Assembly (NCBI RefSeq): GCF_000720635.1 | Contig: NZ_JOCF01000011.1 | Location: 67,276 to 131,275 of the forward strand | Direction: 5' to 3' | Source of the DNA: Streptomyces sp. NRRL WC-3742 | GTDB lineage: Bacteria > Actinomycetota > Actinomycetes > Streptomycetales > Streptomycetaceae | DNA length: 64,000 bases | Shown: positions 51,740-60,411 of the stretch, in pieces | Position numbering within the stretch: the first letter of the stretch is position 1 | How the letters are laid out: every line of letters begins with the position of its first letter | Notes under the pieces: generated by a model | What the model was told of the DNA's origin: nothing | Databases searched by the model: none | What the model saw: only the letters and a program-made list of their open reading frames with translations | Program-made: the position numbers and the translations under genes

Positions 51740-52392
51740 GCCCCGTCGCCGGGTTTCGGCCGGACGAGGCCGGCCCGGTGGGCGACCACGGCGGCCTGGA
51801 CGCGGTTGGCGGCGCCGAGCTTGCCGAGGATCGCGCTGATGTGGTCCTTGACCGTGCCGGTGCCCAGGAACAGCCGGTCGGCGATCTCGGCGTTGGACAG
51901 TCCCTCGCCGAGCAGGGCCAGGACGTCCAGCTCCCGGCCGGTGAGGGTGCGGGCGAGGGCGGTGGCCTCGGCGTCGGGGCCACCGCCGTCCACGTAGCCG
52001 CCGATCACGGTGCGGGTGACGGTCGGGGAGAGGATGTTGCCGCCGGCCGCGAGGACCCGTACGGCGTGCACCAGCTGGTCGGGGGCGGTGTCCTTGAGCA
52101 GGAAGCCGGCCGCGCCGGCCCGCAGGGCGGTGCCGATGTAGTCGTCGGTGTCGAAGGTGGTGAGCATCGCCACGGCGGGCGGGTCGGGCAGGGCGCGCAG
52201 GCGGCGCAGCACCGAGATGCCGTCGAGGTCCGGCATCCGGACGTCGAGCAGCACCACGTGGGGGCGCAGTCGCTGGACGTGGTCCTCGGCCTGGCCGCCG
52301 GAGCAGTCGCCGACCACCTCGAGGTCCGGGGCGGAGCCCACGATGAGGCCGAGGCCGGAGCGGACCAGGATCTCGTCGTCGACGATCAGCAC
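51736..52392 (-). CDS. LuxR/NarL-family response regulator
   Basis: The receiver domain has DDE acidic pair (VLIVDDE), the phosphorylated Asp in VVLLDVRMPDLDG, and TTFDTDDY. The C-terminal DNA-binding domain has the LuxR helix-turn-helix TGRELDVLALLGEGLSNAEIADRLFLGTGTVKDHISAIL. GTG 52392 gives 218 residues but truncates the usual start of the first strand and sits 16 bases from the AGGAGG site. An ATC at 52407 lies four bases from that site and would give the typical N-terminus (ITTTRVLIVDDE). A GTG at 52551 is also open. The start remains unsettled. Confidence 0.9.
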   Translation of the reverse strand: MLIVDDEILVRSGLGLIVGSAPDLEVVGDCSGGQAEDHVQRLRPHVVLLDVRMPDLDGISVLRRLRALPDPPAVAMLTTFDTDDYIGTALRAGAAGFLLKDTAPDQLVHAVRVLAAGGNILSPTVTRTVIGGYVDGGGPDAEATALARTLTGRELDVLALLGEGLSNAEIADRLFLGTGTVKDHISAILGKLGAANRVQAAVVAHRAGLVRPKPGDGA

Positions 52393-52652
52393 GCGGGTGG
52401 TGGTGATGGTGCCTCCTCGGTTCGGGCGGCCGGGTGCAGGCGGTCCGCGTGGGTCGTTTCGAGAGTAGGGGTAGAGGGCGCGGGCCGCCGAACGCCCGTG
52501 TGCCGTGACCCCCGCCGTTCGGCGGGGGTCGGAATCCGCTACCCGGTTCACGCAATTCTCAGCTTCGGTGGGGAACCATGGAATTGGCTGCCAGTCGTCG
52601 GCCTCTCGGGCCTGCGGATGCGCCCCACCATCTGATCGTTTGGAATTGAGCT

Positions 52653-54482
52653 GTGTCGTCCACTGTGAAGTCGGAGCCGTCCGCCACCTCCCAGGATCCC
52701 CGGCCCGTCGGCGCGCTCGACCGCTGGCGCCCGAGGGCGGCCTCGGCCTGTGTCTGGTACCTGAGGCTGCTCGCGCTGCTGAACGTCGCGACGGTGCTGC
52801 TGGTGCCGTTCCGCGAGCAGGTCAGCGAGCACAACGAGGGCGAGTACTTCACCCCGTACCTGATGACCTCCGGCCTCGCCAGCGCGGTGCTGTCGATCTT
52901 CCTGGCGATCGCGATGCGGCGGCGCAAGCGGGCGGCGTGGATCTTCAACGCGGCGCTGGGCAGTGCGTTCGCGCTGCTGTACCTGCTCGCCATGCTGGTG
53001 CCCGGCGAGCATTTCGTCGACCACCCGCTGAACTACATCTCCACGGTGCTGACCTGCCTGTTCGTGCTGGCGCTGTTCGTCGGGCGCAAGGAGTTCACGT
53101 CCAAGGGCGACCGCTCCAACCCGAAGACCGCGGCGGCCACCTTCGTCGGTGGGCTGCTGTTCGGTGGGCTGGTCGGCTCGCTGCTGGTGTGGGCGACCAA
53201 CGCCCTGAACGGCGCGGGCTTCTGGGACCTGTTCCGCTACTCGGTCGGCCGGATGATCACCATCACGCCGTCCCTGCACCTGCGCTCGGTGATCTCCGCC
53301 CCGACCTGGGTGGACGCGGCGATCAACACGATGGGCGGCCTGCTCTTCCTGCTGGTGCTGTACACGGCCTTCCGCAGCCCGCGCGGCACGGAGCTGCAGA
53401 CGGCCGAGGACGAAGCGAAGCTGCGCGGCCTGCTGGAGAAGCAGGGTGAGCGGGACTCGTTGGGCTATTTCGCGCTGCGTCGCGACAAGGCGGTCATCTT
53501 CTCTCCGAGCGGGAAGGCGGCGGTGACGTACCGGGTGATCGGTGGGGTCTCGCTGGCCTCGGGTGACCCGATCGGGGATCCGGAGGCGTGGCCGGGTGCG
53601 ATCGACGCGTGGCTGGCGGAGGCCCGTGAGCATGCCTGGGCGCCGGCCGTGATGGGTGCGTCCGAGGAGGCCGGGGTGATCTATGCCCGGCACGGGCTGG
53701 ACGCGCTGGAGCTGGGTGACGAGGCGATCGTCGAGCTGGACGAGTTCTCTCTGGACGGGCGTGCGATGCGGGTGGTGCGTCAGGCGTACAACCGGGTCAA
53801 GCGGGCCGGGTACACGGTGCGTATCCGCCGGCACGAGGACATCTCCGAGGAGGAGATGGCGCGGCTGGTGGCCAGGGCCGACGAGTGGCGTGACGGGGCG
53901 ACCGAGCGTGGCTTCTCGATGGCGCTGGGCCGTCTCGGCGACCCGGGTGACGGGCGCTGCGTGATGCTGGAGTGCCACGACGGCGGGGGTGAGCTGCAGG
54001 CGCTGCTGAGCTTCGTGCCGTGGGGGCCGGACGGGCTCTCGCTGGACCTGATGCGCCGGGCCCGGGACACCGAGAACGGCCTGATGGAGTTCATGGTGAT
54101 CGAGCTGCTGCAGCGGGCCGAGGAGGTGGGGCTCAAGCGGGTCTCGCTGAACTTCGCGATGTTCCGCTCGGTCTTCGAGCGTGGTTCGCGTCTGGGCGCG
54201 GGGCCGGTGCTGCGGTTGTGGCGCTCGGTTCTGGGTTTCTTCTCGCGCTGGTGGCAGATCGAGTCGCTGTACCGGGCGAACGCCAAGTACCGGCCGATCT
54301 GGGAGCCGCGCTACCTGCTGTTCGAGAAGAGCAGCGAGATCCCGCGGATCGGCATCGCCAGCGCCCGCGCCGAGGGGTTCATCGTGGCGCCGACCATGCC
54401 GGCCCTGTTCCGCCGCCGGCACGCGGGGGCGGCCGTGGTGGCGCCCCGGGTGCCGGTGGGGGCGCGGGACGGGAAGGAGTAG
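52653..54482 (+). CDS. DUF2156 lysyl-phosphatidylglycerol-synthase-like membrane protein
   Basis: The 609-residue product has about seven membrane helices in its first ~250 residues (for example LALLNVATVLLVPF, VLTCLFVLALFVGRK, LLFGGLVGSLLVWATN) and then a C-terminal cytoplasmic DUF2156 domain of the MprF type (GYFALRRDKAVIFSPSGKA..., SGDPIGDPEAW). MprF-like enzymes transfer Lys or Ala from aminoacyl-tRNA to phosphatidylglycerol. The membrane part is shorter than the 14-helix flippase of MprF. The start at GTG 52653 has no strong ribosome binding site. Codons in the second half are less uniform than those of neighbours. The substrate amino acid cannot be determined. Confidence 0.85.
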   Translation: MSSTVKSEPSATSQDPRPVGALDRWRPRAASACVWYLRLLALLNVATVLLVPFREQVSEHNEGEYFTPYLMTSGLASAVLSIFLAIAMRRRKRAAWIFNAALGSAFALLYLLAMLVPGEHFVDHPLNYISTVLTCLFVLALFVGRKEFTSKGDRSNPKTAAATFVGGLLFGGLVGSLLVWATNALNGAGFWDLFRYSVGRMITITPSLHLRSVISAPTWVDAAINTMGGLLFLLVLYTAFRSPRGTELQTAEDEAKLRGLLEKQGERDSLGYFALRRDKAVIFSPSGKAAVTYRVIGGVSLASGDPIGDPEAWPGAIDAWLAEAREHAWAPAVMGASEEAGVIYARHGLDALELGDEAIVELDEFSLDGRAMRVVRQAYNRVKRAGYTVRIRRHEDISEEEMARLVARADEWRDGATERGFSMALGRLGDPGDGRCVMLECHDGGGELQALLSFVPWGPDGLSLDLMRRARDTENGLMEFMVIELLQRAEEVGLKRVSLNFAMFRSVFERGSRLGAGPVLRLWRSVLGFFSRWWQIESLYRANAKYRPIWEPRYLLFEKSSEIPRIGIASARAEGFIVAPTMPALFRRRHAGAAVVAPRVPVGARDGKE

Positions 54483-54501
54483 GGGCCGCAGGGGGGAGTC
54501 T

Positions 54502-54523
54502 CCCTCCGCCGGGGGGCGGAGGG
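54502..54523 (+). terminator. Hairpin terminator after DUF2156 gene
   Basis: Nine-base arms CCCTCCGCC/GGCGGAGGG around a GGGG loop, about 20 bases after the stop. Confidence 0.65.
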
Positions 54524-54669
54524 GTGTTCTCGGCCGTATGGGGGTGCGCAGGGGCGGGCGGTCTCCCCCTTGAGTATGACGATGGTCCCCATCCGTGCCG
54601 ATGTGCGTTTGTTAACAGGCTTCTAATGTTGGAGTCGTTGAGAAGTTCCGGGGATTCGGGAGAACGGTT

Positions 54670-55485
54670 GTGATGGACAGGACCCACGCGGGGGGCGTGC
54701 GAAAGGGGCCGCTGGCGTACGCCAGAGCGGCCGCTGTCGCCGAGTGGGGAACGTTGTTCGTGACGGTCCGGGACGGGGTGGTGCGCAAGAAGTTCGCCGC
54801 CGTTCCGCTGGCGAGTGCGGCGACGTTCCTGATCCTGCTCTTCAGCATCGTGCAGCACCTGCCGGGTGGCGAGCGCTTCGTCAACCACATCGGTGTGGTG
54901 AAGGCGGCGCTGCCGCTGGAGGAGTCCCTGCTGAGGACGCCGCTGTCGCTGTACGTGCCGGCGCTGGACCTGCCGGTCTGGGGGGCGCTGGCGCAGGTGT
55001 TCGTGGTCTTCGCGATCGCGGAGATCGTGCTCGGCCGGCGGATGACGCTGGTGGTCGCGTACGCCTGCACCCTGACGGGCACGCTGTTCGCCCGGGTCGG
55101 GGTGGCGATCGGGCCGGAGCACGTGTTCGGCTTCCCGAAGTGGGTCGCCTACGTGCGTGACACCGGGCCGTCCGCGGCGGTGGTGGCGCTGGCGATCTGC
55201 ATCGCCTTCCGCGCCCGGGCCTGGCTCACCGCGGGCCTGGTGGTGGCGCTGATGGTCGGCGAGGCCGTGGTGCTGCCGAACCTGGCCGGTCTGGAGCACG
55301 TGGTCGCGGTCATCACCGCGCTGCTGATCGCCGTCTCGGTCGAGGTGTTCGGGGACTTCTGGCCGCGGGTGCTGGCCGGGGTCGGGGCCGCCACCACGGT
55401 GGCCGCCGCGACCACCGTCGCCGCCGCGGTGGCGCCGCTGGAGGCCGCGGAGGCGCGGCGCCAGGCCGGGGCCGTCATCCCCTGA
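54670..55485 (+). CDS. Polytopic membrane protein, possibly rhomboid-like
   Basis: The 271-residue product from GTG 54670 has about six membrane helices (FAAVPLASAATFLILLFSIV, VWGALAQVFVVFAIAEIVLG, and others) and a motif VAYVRDTGPSAAVVALAICIAFR in the fourth or fifth. GPSAA resembles the Ser region of rhomboids, but the conventional catalytic His motif is missing, so proteolysis is doubtful. It follows the DUF2156 protein by 187 bases, which include a possible promoter (TTGTTAACAGGCTTCTAATGTT, about 54611-54632). Function unknown. The last ~30 residues are Ala/Thr-rich. Confidence 0.7.
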   Translation: MMDRTHAGGVRKGPLAYARAAAVAEWGTLFVTVRDGVVRKKFAAVPLASAATFLILLFSIVQHLPGGERFVNHIGVVKAALPLEESLLRTPLSLYVPALDLPVWGALAQVFVVFAIAEIVLGRRMTLVVAYACTLTGTLFARVGVAIGPEHVFGFPKWVAYVRDTGPSAAVVALAICIAFRARAWLTAGLVVALMVGEAVVLPNLAGLEHVVAVITALLIAVSVEVFGDFWPRVLAGVGAATTVAAATTVAAAVAPLEAAEARRQAGAVIP

Positions 55486-55506
55486 AGGGGCCTGTCACTG
55501 CGCTGC

Positions 55507-55540
55507 CGGCCGGGTACGGGACGTTGTCCCCACCCGGCCG
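55507..55540. terminator. Terminator between convergent genes
   Basis: CGGCCGGGT (55507-55515) pairs with ACCCGGCCG (55532-55540), with an inner GGGAC/GTCCC stem. Confidence 0.65.
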
Positions 55541-58234
55541 TCACGCGTGCGGGAGGGGCAGCTCGAACCAGACGACCTTTCCCACCGCCTTGCGGGCGGT
55601 GCCCCAGCGTTCGGCGAGCTTCGTGACCAGGGTGAGGCCGCGGCCGGTCTCGCCGAGCTGCTCGGCGGGCTCCAGCGAGGGCAGGTTGTGGTTGTCGTCG
55701 CTGACCTCGACCAGCAGCTTGTCCACCCGGATCAGCTGGAGCTGGACCCGGTCCCTGGCGACCCGGACGGCGTTGGTCACCAGCTCGCTGACCAGCAGCT
55801 CGGTGGTGTCGGCGAGCGCCTCCAGGTGCCAGGCGGCCAGCTGCTCGCGGACCAGCGAGCGGGCCCGGCGGACCTCGCGGTGGTCCACGGTGAGGTCCCA
55901 GGTGGCGACCTCGGACGGGGCGACGCCGTCGAAGCGGGCCACCAGGAGGGCGACGTCGTCCTTGCGGTCGTCGGAGTGCAGCCGCTTGAGGACCACGTCG
56001 CAGGCTTCCTCGGGGCTCTGCCTCGGGTCGATCAGGTTGCCGCACAGTGCCGCCAGGCCGGCTCCTATGTCCCCGCCCCGGACCTCGACCAGGCCGTCGG
56101 TGCAGAGGACCAGCATCGAGCCGTCCGAGACGTCGATGGTCTTGGCGACGAAGGGCACCCCGCCGACGCCGATCGGGGCGCCGGCCGGGATCTCCAGCAG
56201 CTCGCCGCTGCCGTCCGGGTGCACCAGGACGGGCGGGACGTGGCCGGCGCTGGCCAGCTCGCAGGTGCGGTTGATCGGGTCGTAGACCGCGTACAGGCAG
56301 GTGGCGAGGTGGTCGTCGCCGAGCTTGTGGGCCAGGTTGTCCAGGTGGCGCAGCAGCTGGCCGGGCGGGAGGTCGAGGGCGGCGAGGGTCTGCATCGCGG
56401 TGCGGAAGCGGCCCATCGCGGCGGCCGAGTGCAGGCCGTGGCCCATCACGTCGCCGACGACCAGGGCGACCCGGCTGCCGGGCAGCTGGATCGCGTCGAA
56501 CCAGTCGCCGCCGACCTCGGCCTTGGGGTCGCCGGGCAGGTAGCGGTGGGCGATCTGCACGCCGGGGATCTGCGGCGGGCGGGTCGGGATCATCGAGCGC
56601 TGCAGGGTGGTGGCGACCCGGGCCTCGGCGCGGTGCAGCCGGGCGTTGTCCAGGGACAGCGCGGCGCGGACGGCCAGCTCCTTGAGGGTGGCGGCGTCGC
56701 TCTCGTCGAAGGGCGCGCGGTCCGGCAGCCGGAGCAGCTTGAGGATGCCCAGGACGGTGCCCCGGGCGGAGAGCGGGACGACCAGCATCGAGCGGCCGGA
56801 GACCACCGGGGCCAGTCGGACGCCGCCGAGCGCGATCGCGTAGTCCACCGCGACGTCGTCGGTGATCACCGGGACCAGCACCGGCTGGTTGAGCTGGAGG
56901 GCCATGCCGGGCGGGGTGCGGCGGGGCATGCTGACCAGGGCGCCCTCGGGCAGGACGTGCTCCCAGACGCCGCCGGTCTCGTTGTGGACCAGGGCCACCC
57001 GGCGCAGCATGGTGTCGTCGTCCGGTCGGGAGACCGGCAGCTCGGAGTCCGAGATCAGCCCGTCCACCAGGTCCACGCAGGCGAAGTCGGCGATCCGGGG
57101 GACCAGCACCTGGCACAGCTCGTGGGCGGTGAAGCCGAGGTCCAGGGTGGTGCCGACCTTGCCGCCGACCTCGTTCAGCAGGGCCAGCTGCTCGCCGGCC
57201 TGGCCGTTGGTGAGGAAGGGCACCAGCCGGCCGGTGGACAGGCCCTCGGGGGCGGCGGGCCCCGGGACGGCCCGGGGCTGGTCGGCCGGGGGCTGGTCGA
57301 CGAGCCCGGCGGGATGGCCGTTGGCGGACTGGGTGGCGGCGGCCGGCTCGATGGCGGCTCCTCCTTGGGCGAGGTGCGCGGCGGGGGACGTGGCGGGGGC
57401 GGGGCGCTGGGCGGGCAGGGCGGCGGCGCGGCGGCCGGGCGCGGACTGCTCGGGCTGGGGCGGCGGGCCGGTACGGGCGGCGCGCTGCTGGGGTGTCGGG
57501 TAGCGGCGGCCGATCGCGGAGGCGGCGTGCGCGCTGCCCGCCTGGGCGTCGGCCGGGAGCACCGGCAGCACGGTGGCCGCGTCCAGGCGCAGCGCGGGCA
57601 GGCCCGCGGCGTCCAGGACGTCCAGCAGCAGGGCCCGGCGCCCGGCGGCCGCGGCGGGCAGCAGCCGGGCGAACTGCTCGGGCACCGTACGGCCGGGCGG
57701 GGCGAGGGCGGCGGCCAGGCGGTGGAAGCCGCCCCGGGCGGGCGGGGTGGCGGCGAAGGGCGTCATCCGCTCGCCGATCGCCAGGCGCGGCCCGGCGGTG
57801 CGCAGCGGGCGGGCGTCGGCGGCGAGGGCGAGCAGGCCGCCGGGCTGGTCGGCGGTCGGGTGCCTCAGCGGGTAGGCCCACCAGAGGACGTCGCGCAGGT
57901 GCTCCTCGCGGTCGAGCACGGCGAGGCGGCCGGCCCAGGGGGCGCCGGAGGCCGTCAGCGCGGCCAGGGTCTCCAGGGCGTCGCCCCGGCGGCGGCCGGC
58001 GGGATCGCCGGGGGACTCCACGGTGGGCAGCAGGCCACCGGCCGGGCGGTCGCGGGCGACCTCGGCGCGGTGCCCGAAGAGCTCCTCGGCGCTCCGACTC
58101 CACTGGGCGATGCGGCCGGACCGGTCGACCAGGACGAGGGCGAGCCGCAGCAGGGCGGCCACGCCGGCGGGGTGGTCACCCGGCACGGTCTCGGCACCCG
58201 CCGGACGCGGTGTGGAGTTGGACTCGGCCACCAT
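55541..58234 (-). CDS. SpoIIE-type PP2C phosphatase with PAS, GAF and anti-sigma ATPase domains
   Basis: The 897-residue product has a PAS-like sensor at ~15-110 (RLALVLVDRSGRIAQWSRSAEELFG), a Pro/Ala-rich middle, a GAF domain at ~330-500, a SpoIIE/RsbU-type PP2C domain at ~530-745 (AEVGGDWFDAIQLP, GHGLHSAAAMGRFRTA, LVLCTDGLVEVRG), and an HATPase domain at ~760-895 (ELVTNAVRVARDRVQ, GRGLTLVTKLAERWG). Such proteins couple a phosphatase and an anti-sigma-type kinase domain in one chain. ATG 58234 is preceded by GGAGCAG; ATG 58351 is an alternative. Confidence 0.9.
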   Translation of the reverse strand: MVAESNSTPRPAGAETVPGDHPAGVAALLRLALVLVDRSGRIAQWSRSAEELFGHRAEVARDRPAGGLLPTVESPGDPAGRRRGDALETLAALTASGAPWAGRLAVLDREEHLRDVLWWAYPLRHPTADQPGGLLALAADARPLRTAGPRLAIGERMTPFAATPPARGGFHRLAAALAPPGRTVPEQFARLLPAAAAGRRALLLDVLDAAGLPALRLDAATVLPVLPADAQAGSAHAASAIGRRYPTPQQRAARTGPPPQPEQSAPGRRAAALPAQRPAPATSPAAHLAQGGAAIEPAAATQSANGHPAGLVDQPPADQPRAVPGPAAPEGLSTGRLVPFLTNGQAGEQLALLNEVGGKVGTTLDLGFTAHELCQVLVPRIADFACVDLVDGLISDSELPVSRPDDDTMLRRVALVHNETGGVWEHVLPEGALVSMPRRTPPGMALQLNQPVLVPVITDDVAVDYAIALGGVRLAPVVSGRSMLVVPLSARGTVLGILKLLRLPDRAPFDESDAATLKELAVRAALSLDNARLHRAEARVATTLQRSMIPTRPPQIPGVQIAHRYLPGDPKAEVGGDWFDAIQLPGSRVALVVGDVMGHGLHSAAAMGRFRTAMQTLAALDLPPGQLLRHLDNLAHKLGDDHLATCLYAVYDPINRTCELASAGHVPPVLVHPDGSGELLEIPAGAPIGVGGVPFVAKTIDVSDGSMLVLCTDGLVEVRGGDIGAGLAALCGNLIDPRQSPEEACDVVLKRLHSDDRKDDVALLVARFDGVAPSEVATWDLTVDHREVRRARSLVREQLAAWHLEALADTTELLVSELVTNAVRVARDRVQLQLIRVDKLLVEVSDDNHNLPSLEPAEQLGETGRGLTLVTKLAERWGTARKAVGKVVWFELPLPHA

Positions 58235-58518
58235 GGATACGGTCTGCTCCCGCCTGGCCGCCACGGCTGGGAGGCGGACCGTCTCTGAGGAGGAGGAGGA
58301 AGGCGCGCTGTGCGGATACCAGCGAAGCACGGACGGGGCCGGGCTCGACACCGAAACGGGCAGATTCCTCGGGAACCGTTGCGTGTCGGACCGCGCGCGC
58401 CGGTGCGCACCTCCCCTTCACCCGGACGGCGCCACCACCGCCGAGGGTAGGGTGACAGGCCGGGCCGCCCGAGCGGCGGCCCGGACACGGCAGGCCGGAC
58501 GAGACACAGAGGCGAGAA

Positions 58519-59715
58519 GTGAGCGCGCAGAGCCCCGCCCGCTGGACGGACCCGGAGCAGCTCGACCTGGAGGAGCGGGTCGCCGCAGCCGAACTGGCCT
58601 GGCTCAGCATGGACGTCGACGTGCAGACGCTCAGGGTCGAGATCGACAACTTCGCGCTGATCCACCACCAGCTGCTCGGCCCCCTCTACGCCCGGCTCGA
58701 CGAGCTGGACGCGCTGGTCGCCGAGGCCGTCGCCGTCCGCACGGGCCTGCCCGAGGACCTGCGCCGCGCCGCCGAGGCCCGTCGGCAGGTCGAGGAGCTG
58801 CCCGACCTGGACGCGCTCTTCGACTCCGTACGGGAGCGCGCCGGGGAGAGCGAGGAGGCCCCGCCGCCGCCGGCCGCCCCCGCCCGGGTGCGGCCCGGCA
58901 AGGAGGCCCAGCGGATCTACCGCGACCTGGTGCGCAGCGCCCACCCCGACCTCACCACCGACCCGGCCGAGCAGCAGCGCCGGGCCGCCTTCCTGGCCCG
59001 GGTCAACGAGGCTTACGCGTACGGGGACACCGCCGTGCTGACGGGCCTGGCCGCCGAGTGGTCCACCGCGCCCGAGGCCGCCCCCGCCGCCGACTCCCCC
59101 GACCGGCTCGACTGGCTGCGCCGCCGGCTGGAGTGGCTCACCGCCAGGATCACCGCGACCGCCACCGAGCAGGTCCGCCTGGAGCAGACCCCGATGGGCC
59201 AGCTGCTCGCCCTCGCCCCGCAGGACCCGGACCGGCTGCTGGAGCAGCTCGCCGAGGAACTGCTCGCCAAGGCCGCGGAGCGGCAGGCCGAGCTGGAGCG
59301 GCTGCTCGGCCCCTCCGGAACCCCTGGCGCATCCGCCCCGGTGGGCGACAATGGCACCGACCCGACGCACCCCCAGGAGAACCAGACGATGTTCGCGCAG
59401 ATCCCCACCACCGACGCCGCCGCCGTGCCCGCCGAGGCCGCCCTGCTGGACGTGCGCGAGCAGGACGAGTGGGACGCCGGGCACGTGGACGGCGCGCTGC
59501 ACATCCCGATCGGGCAGGTCGTGGCCCGGCTCGGCGAGCTGCCCGACGAGAAGCTGTACGTGCTCTGCCGCGTCGGCGGGCGCTCCGCGCAGGTCGTCCA
59601 GTACCTGGTGCAGCAGGGCCGGGACGCGGTGAACGTGGACGGCGGGATGTACGCCTGGGAGGGTGCGGGCCGTCCGATGGTCAGCAGCACCGGGCAGCCG
59701 GCCTTCGTCCTGTAA
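58519..59715 (+). CDS. J-domain protein fused in frame to a rhodanese domain
   Basis: The 398-residue product has an N-terminal helical region, a J-like domain with H142-P-D144 (SAHPDLTTDP), further helices and a coiled coil (~200-270), and a C-terminal rhodanese domain with nucleophile Cys350 (YVLCRVGGRS). An internal ATG at 59389 lies behind CCAGGAGAACCAGACG and would start a stand-alone 108-residue rhodanese (MFAQIPTTDAAAVPAE). The link between the domains (59320-59388) looks like intergenic sequence, yet it is open in frame. The two domains may be made as one protein, as two, or both. Confidence 0.75.
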   Translation: MSAQSPARWTDPEQLDLEERVAAAELAWLSMDVDVQTLRVEIDNFALIHHQLLGPLYARLDELDALVAEAVAVRTGLPEDLRRAAEARRQVEELPDLDALFDSVRERAGESEEAPPPPAAPARVRPGKEAQRIYRDLVRSAHPDLTTDPAEQQRRAAFLARVNEAYAYGDTAVLTGLAAEWSTAPEAAPAADSPDRLDWLRRRLEWLTARITATATEQVRLEQTPMGQLLALAPQDPDRLLEQLAEELLAKAAERQAELERLLGPSGTPGASAPVGDNGTDPTHPQENQTMFAQIPTTDAAAVPAEAALLDVREQDEWDAGHVDGALHIPIGQVVARLGELPDEKLYVLCRVGGRSAQVVQYLVQQGRDAVNVDGGMYAWEGAGRPMVSSTGQPAFVL

Positions 59716-59742
59716 CCGCCGGGCCCGGTGGGGGGAGGCCCG

Positions 59743-60411
59743 ATGGGGTCTGGGGGAGGGATCACGGACCGGCCGGCGCGGGACCGGGTCTGGTCGGCGC
59801 CCGCGCAGCTGTTCCTCGGCCTGTCCGCGGCCGGCCTGGCGACGGTCACCGCGCTGTTCCTGGCCGCCGTGTTCCTGCACGTCGCGCCCGCCAACGCGCT
59901 GTCCCGGCAGTACCAGGAGCAGGTCGACGGACTGGTCTACCCCGAGTTCGAGCAGAACTGGAGACTGTTCGCGCCCAACCCGCTGCAGCAGAACATCACC
60001 GTGGACGCCCGGGTGCGCACCGCGGAGGAGGGCGGCGGCACCCGCCTCCACGACTGGATCGGGCTGACCGCCCGGGACCTCGCCGCGATCCGGGGCAACC
60101 CGGCGCCCAGCCACGTCGACCAGAACCTGCTGCGCCGGGCCTGGGACTTCTACGAGGGCACGCACGACGCGAAGGACGAGACCGCGACCGTGGCCAGGGG
60201 CAGGCTCGCCGAGCAGTACCTCAAGCGGATCGCCCTCCAGCGGATCGGCCGGGAGGTGGACGGCGAGCGGGTGCTGGAGATCGAGTTCCGGATGACCGCG
60301 ACCACCCTCGCGCCGCCCCCGTGGAGCGGGGAGGCCGCGCCGCCCGCGCCCAAGGTGCGGGAGCTGCCCTGGTGGGCGGTGGCCGACGAGGACTACCGGG
60401 GGCTCGGGTGA
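59743..60411 (+). CDS. DUF5819 family membrane-anchored protein
   Basis: The 222-residue product from ATG 59743 (GGGGGGAGG upstream) has an N-terminal membrane anchor (LGLSAAGLATVTALFLAAVFLHV), then a conserved extracytoplasmic part with WRLFAPNP. The gene overlaps the HTTM gene (GTGA), so they are translationally coupled. The two-gene arrangement, an anchored protein with a W-x-F-x-P-N-P motif next to an HTTM protein, recalls SdpA-SdpB of Bacillus. This is inference from layout and motifs; there is no SdpC-like toxin in the window. Confidence 0.8.
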   Translation: MGSGGGITDRPARDRVWSAPAQLFLGLSAAGLATVTALFLAAVFLHVAPANALSRQYQEQVDGLVYPEFEQNWRLFAPNPLQQNITVDARVRTAEEGGGTRLHDWIGLTARDLAAIRGNPAPSHVDQNLLRRAWDFYEGTHDAKDETATVARGRLAEQYLKRIALQRIGREVDGERVLEIEFRMTATTLAPPPWSGEAAPPAPKVRELPWWAVADEDYRGLG

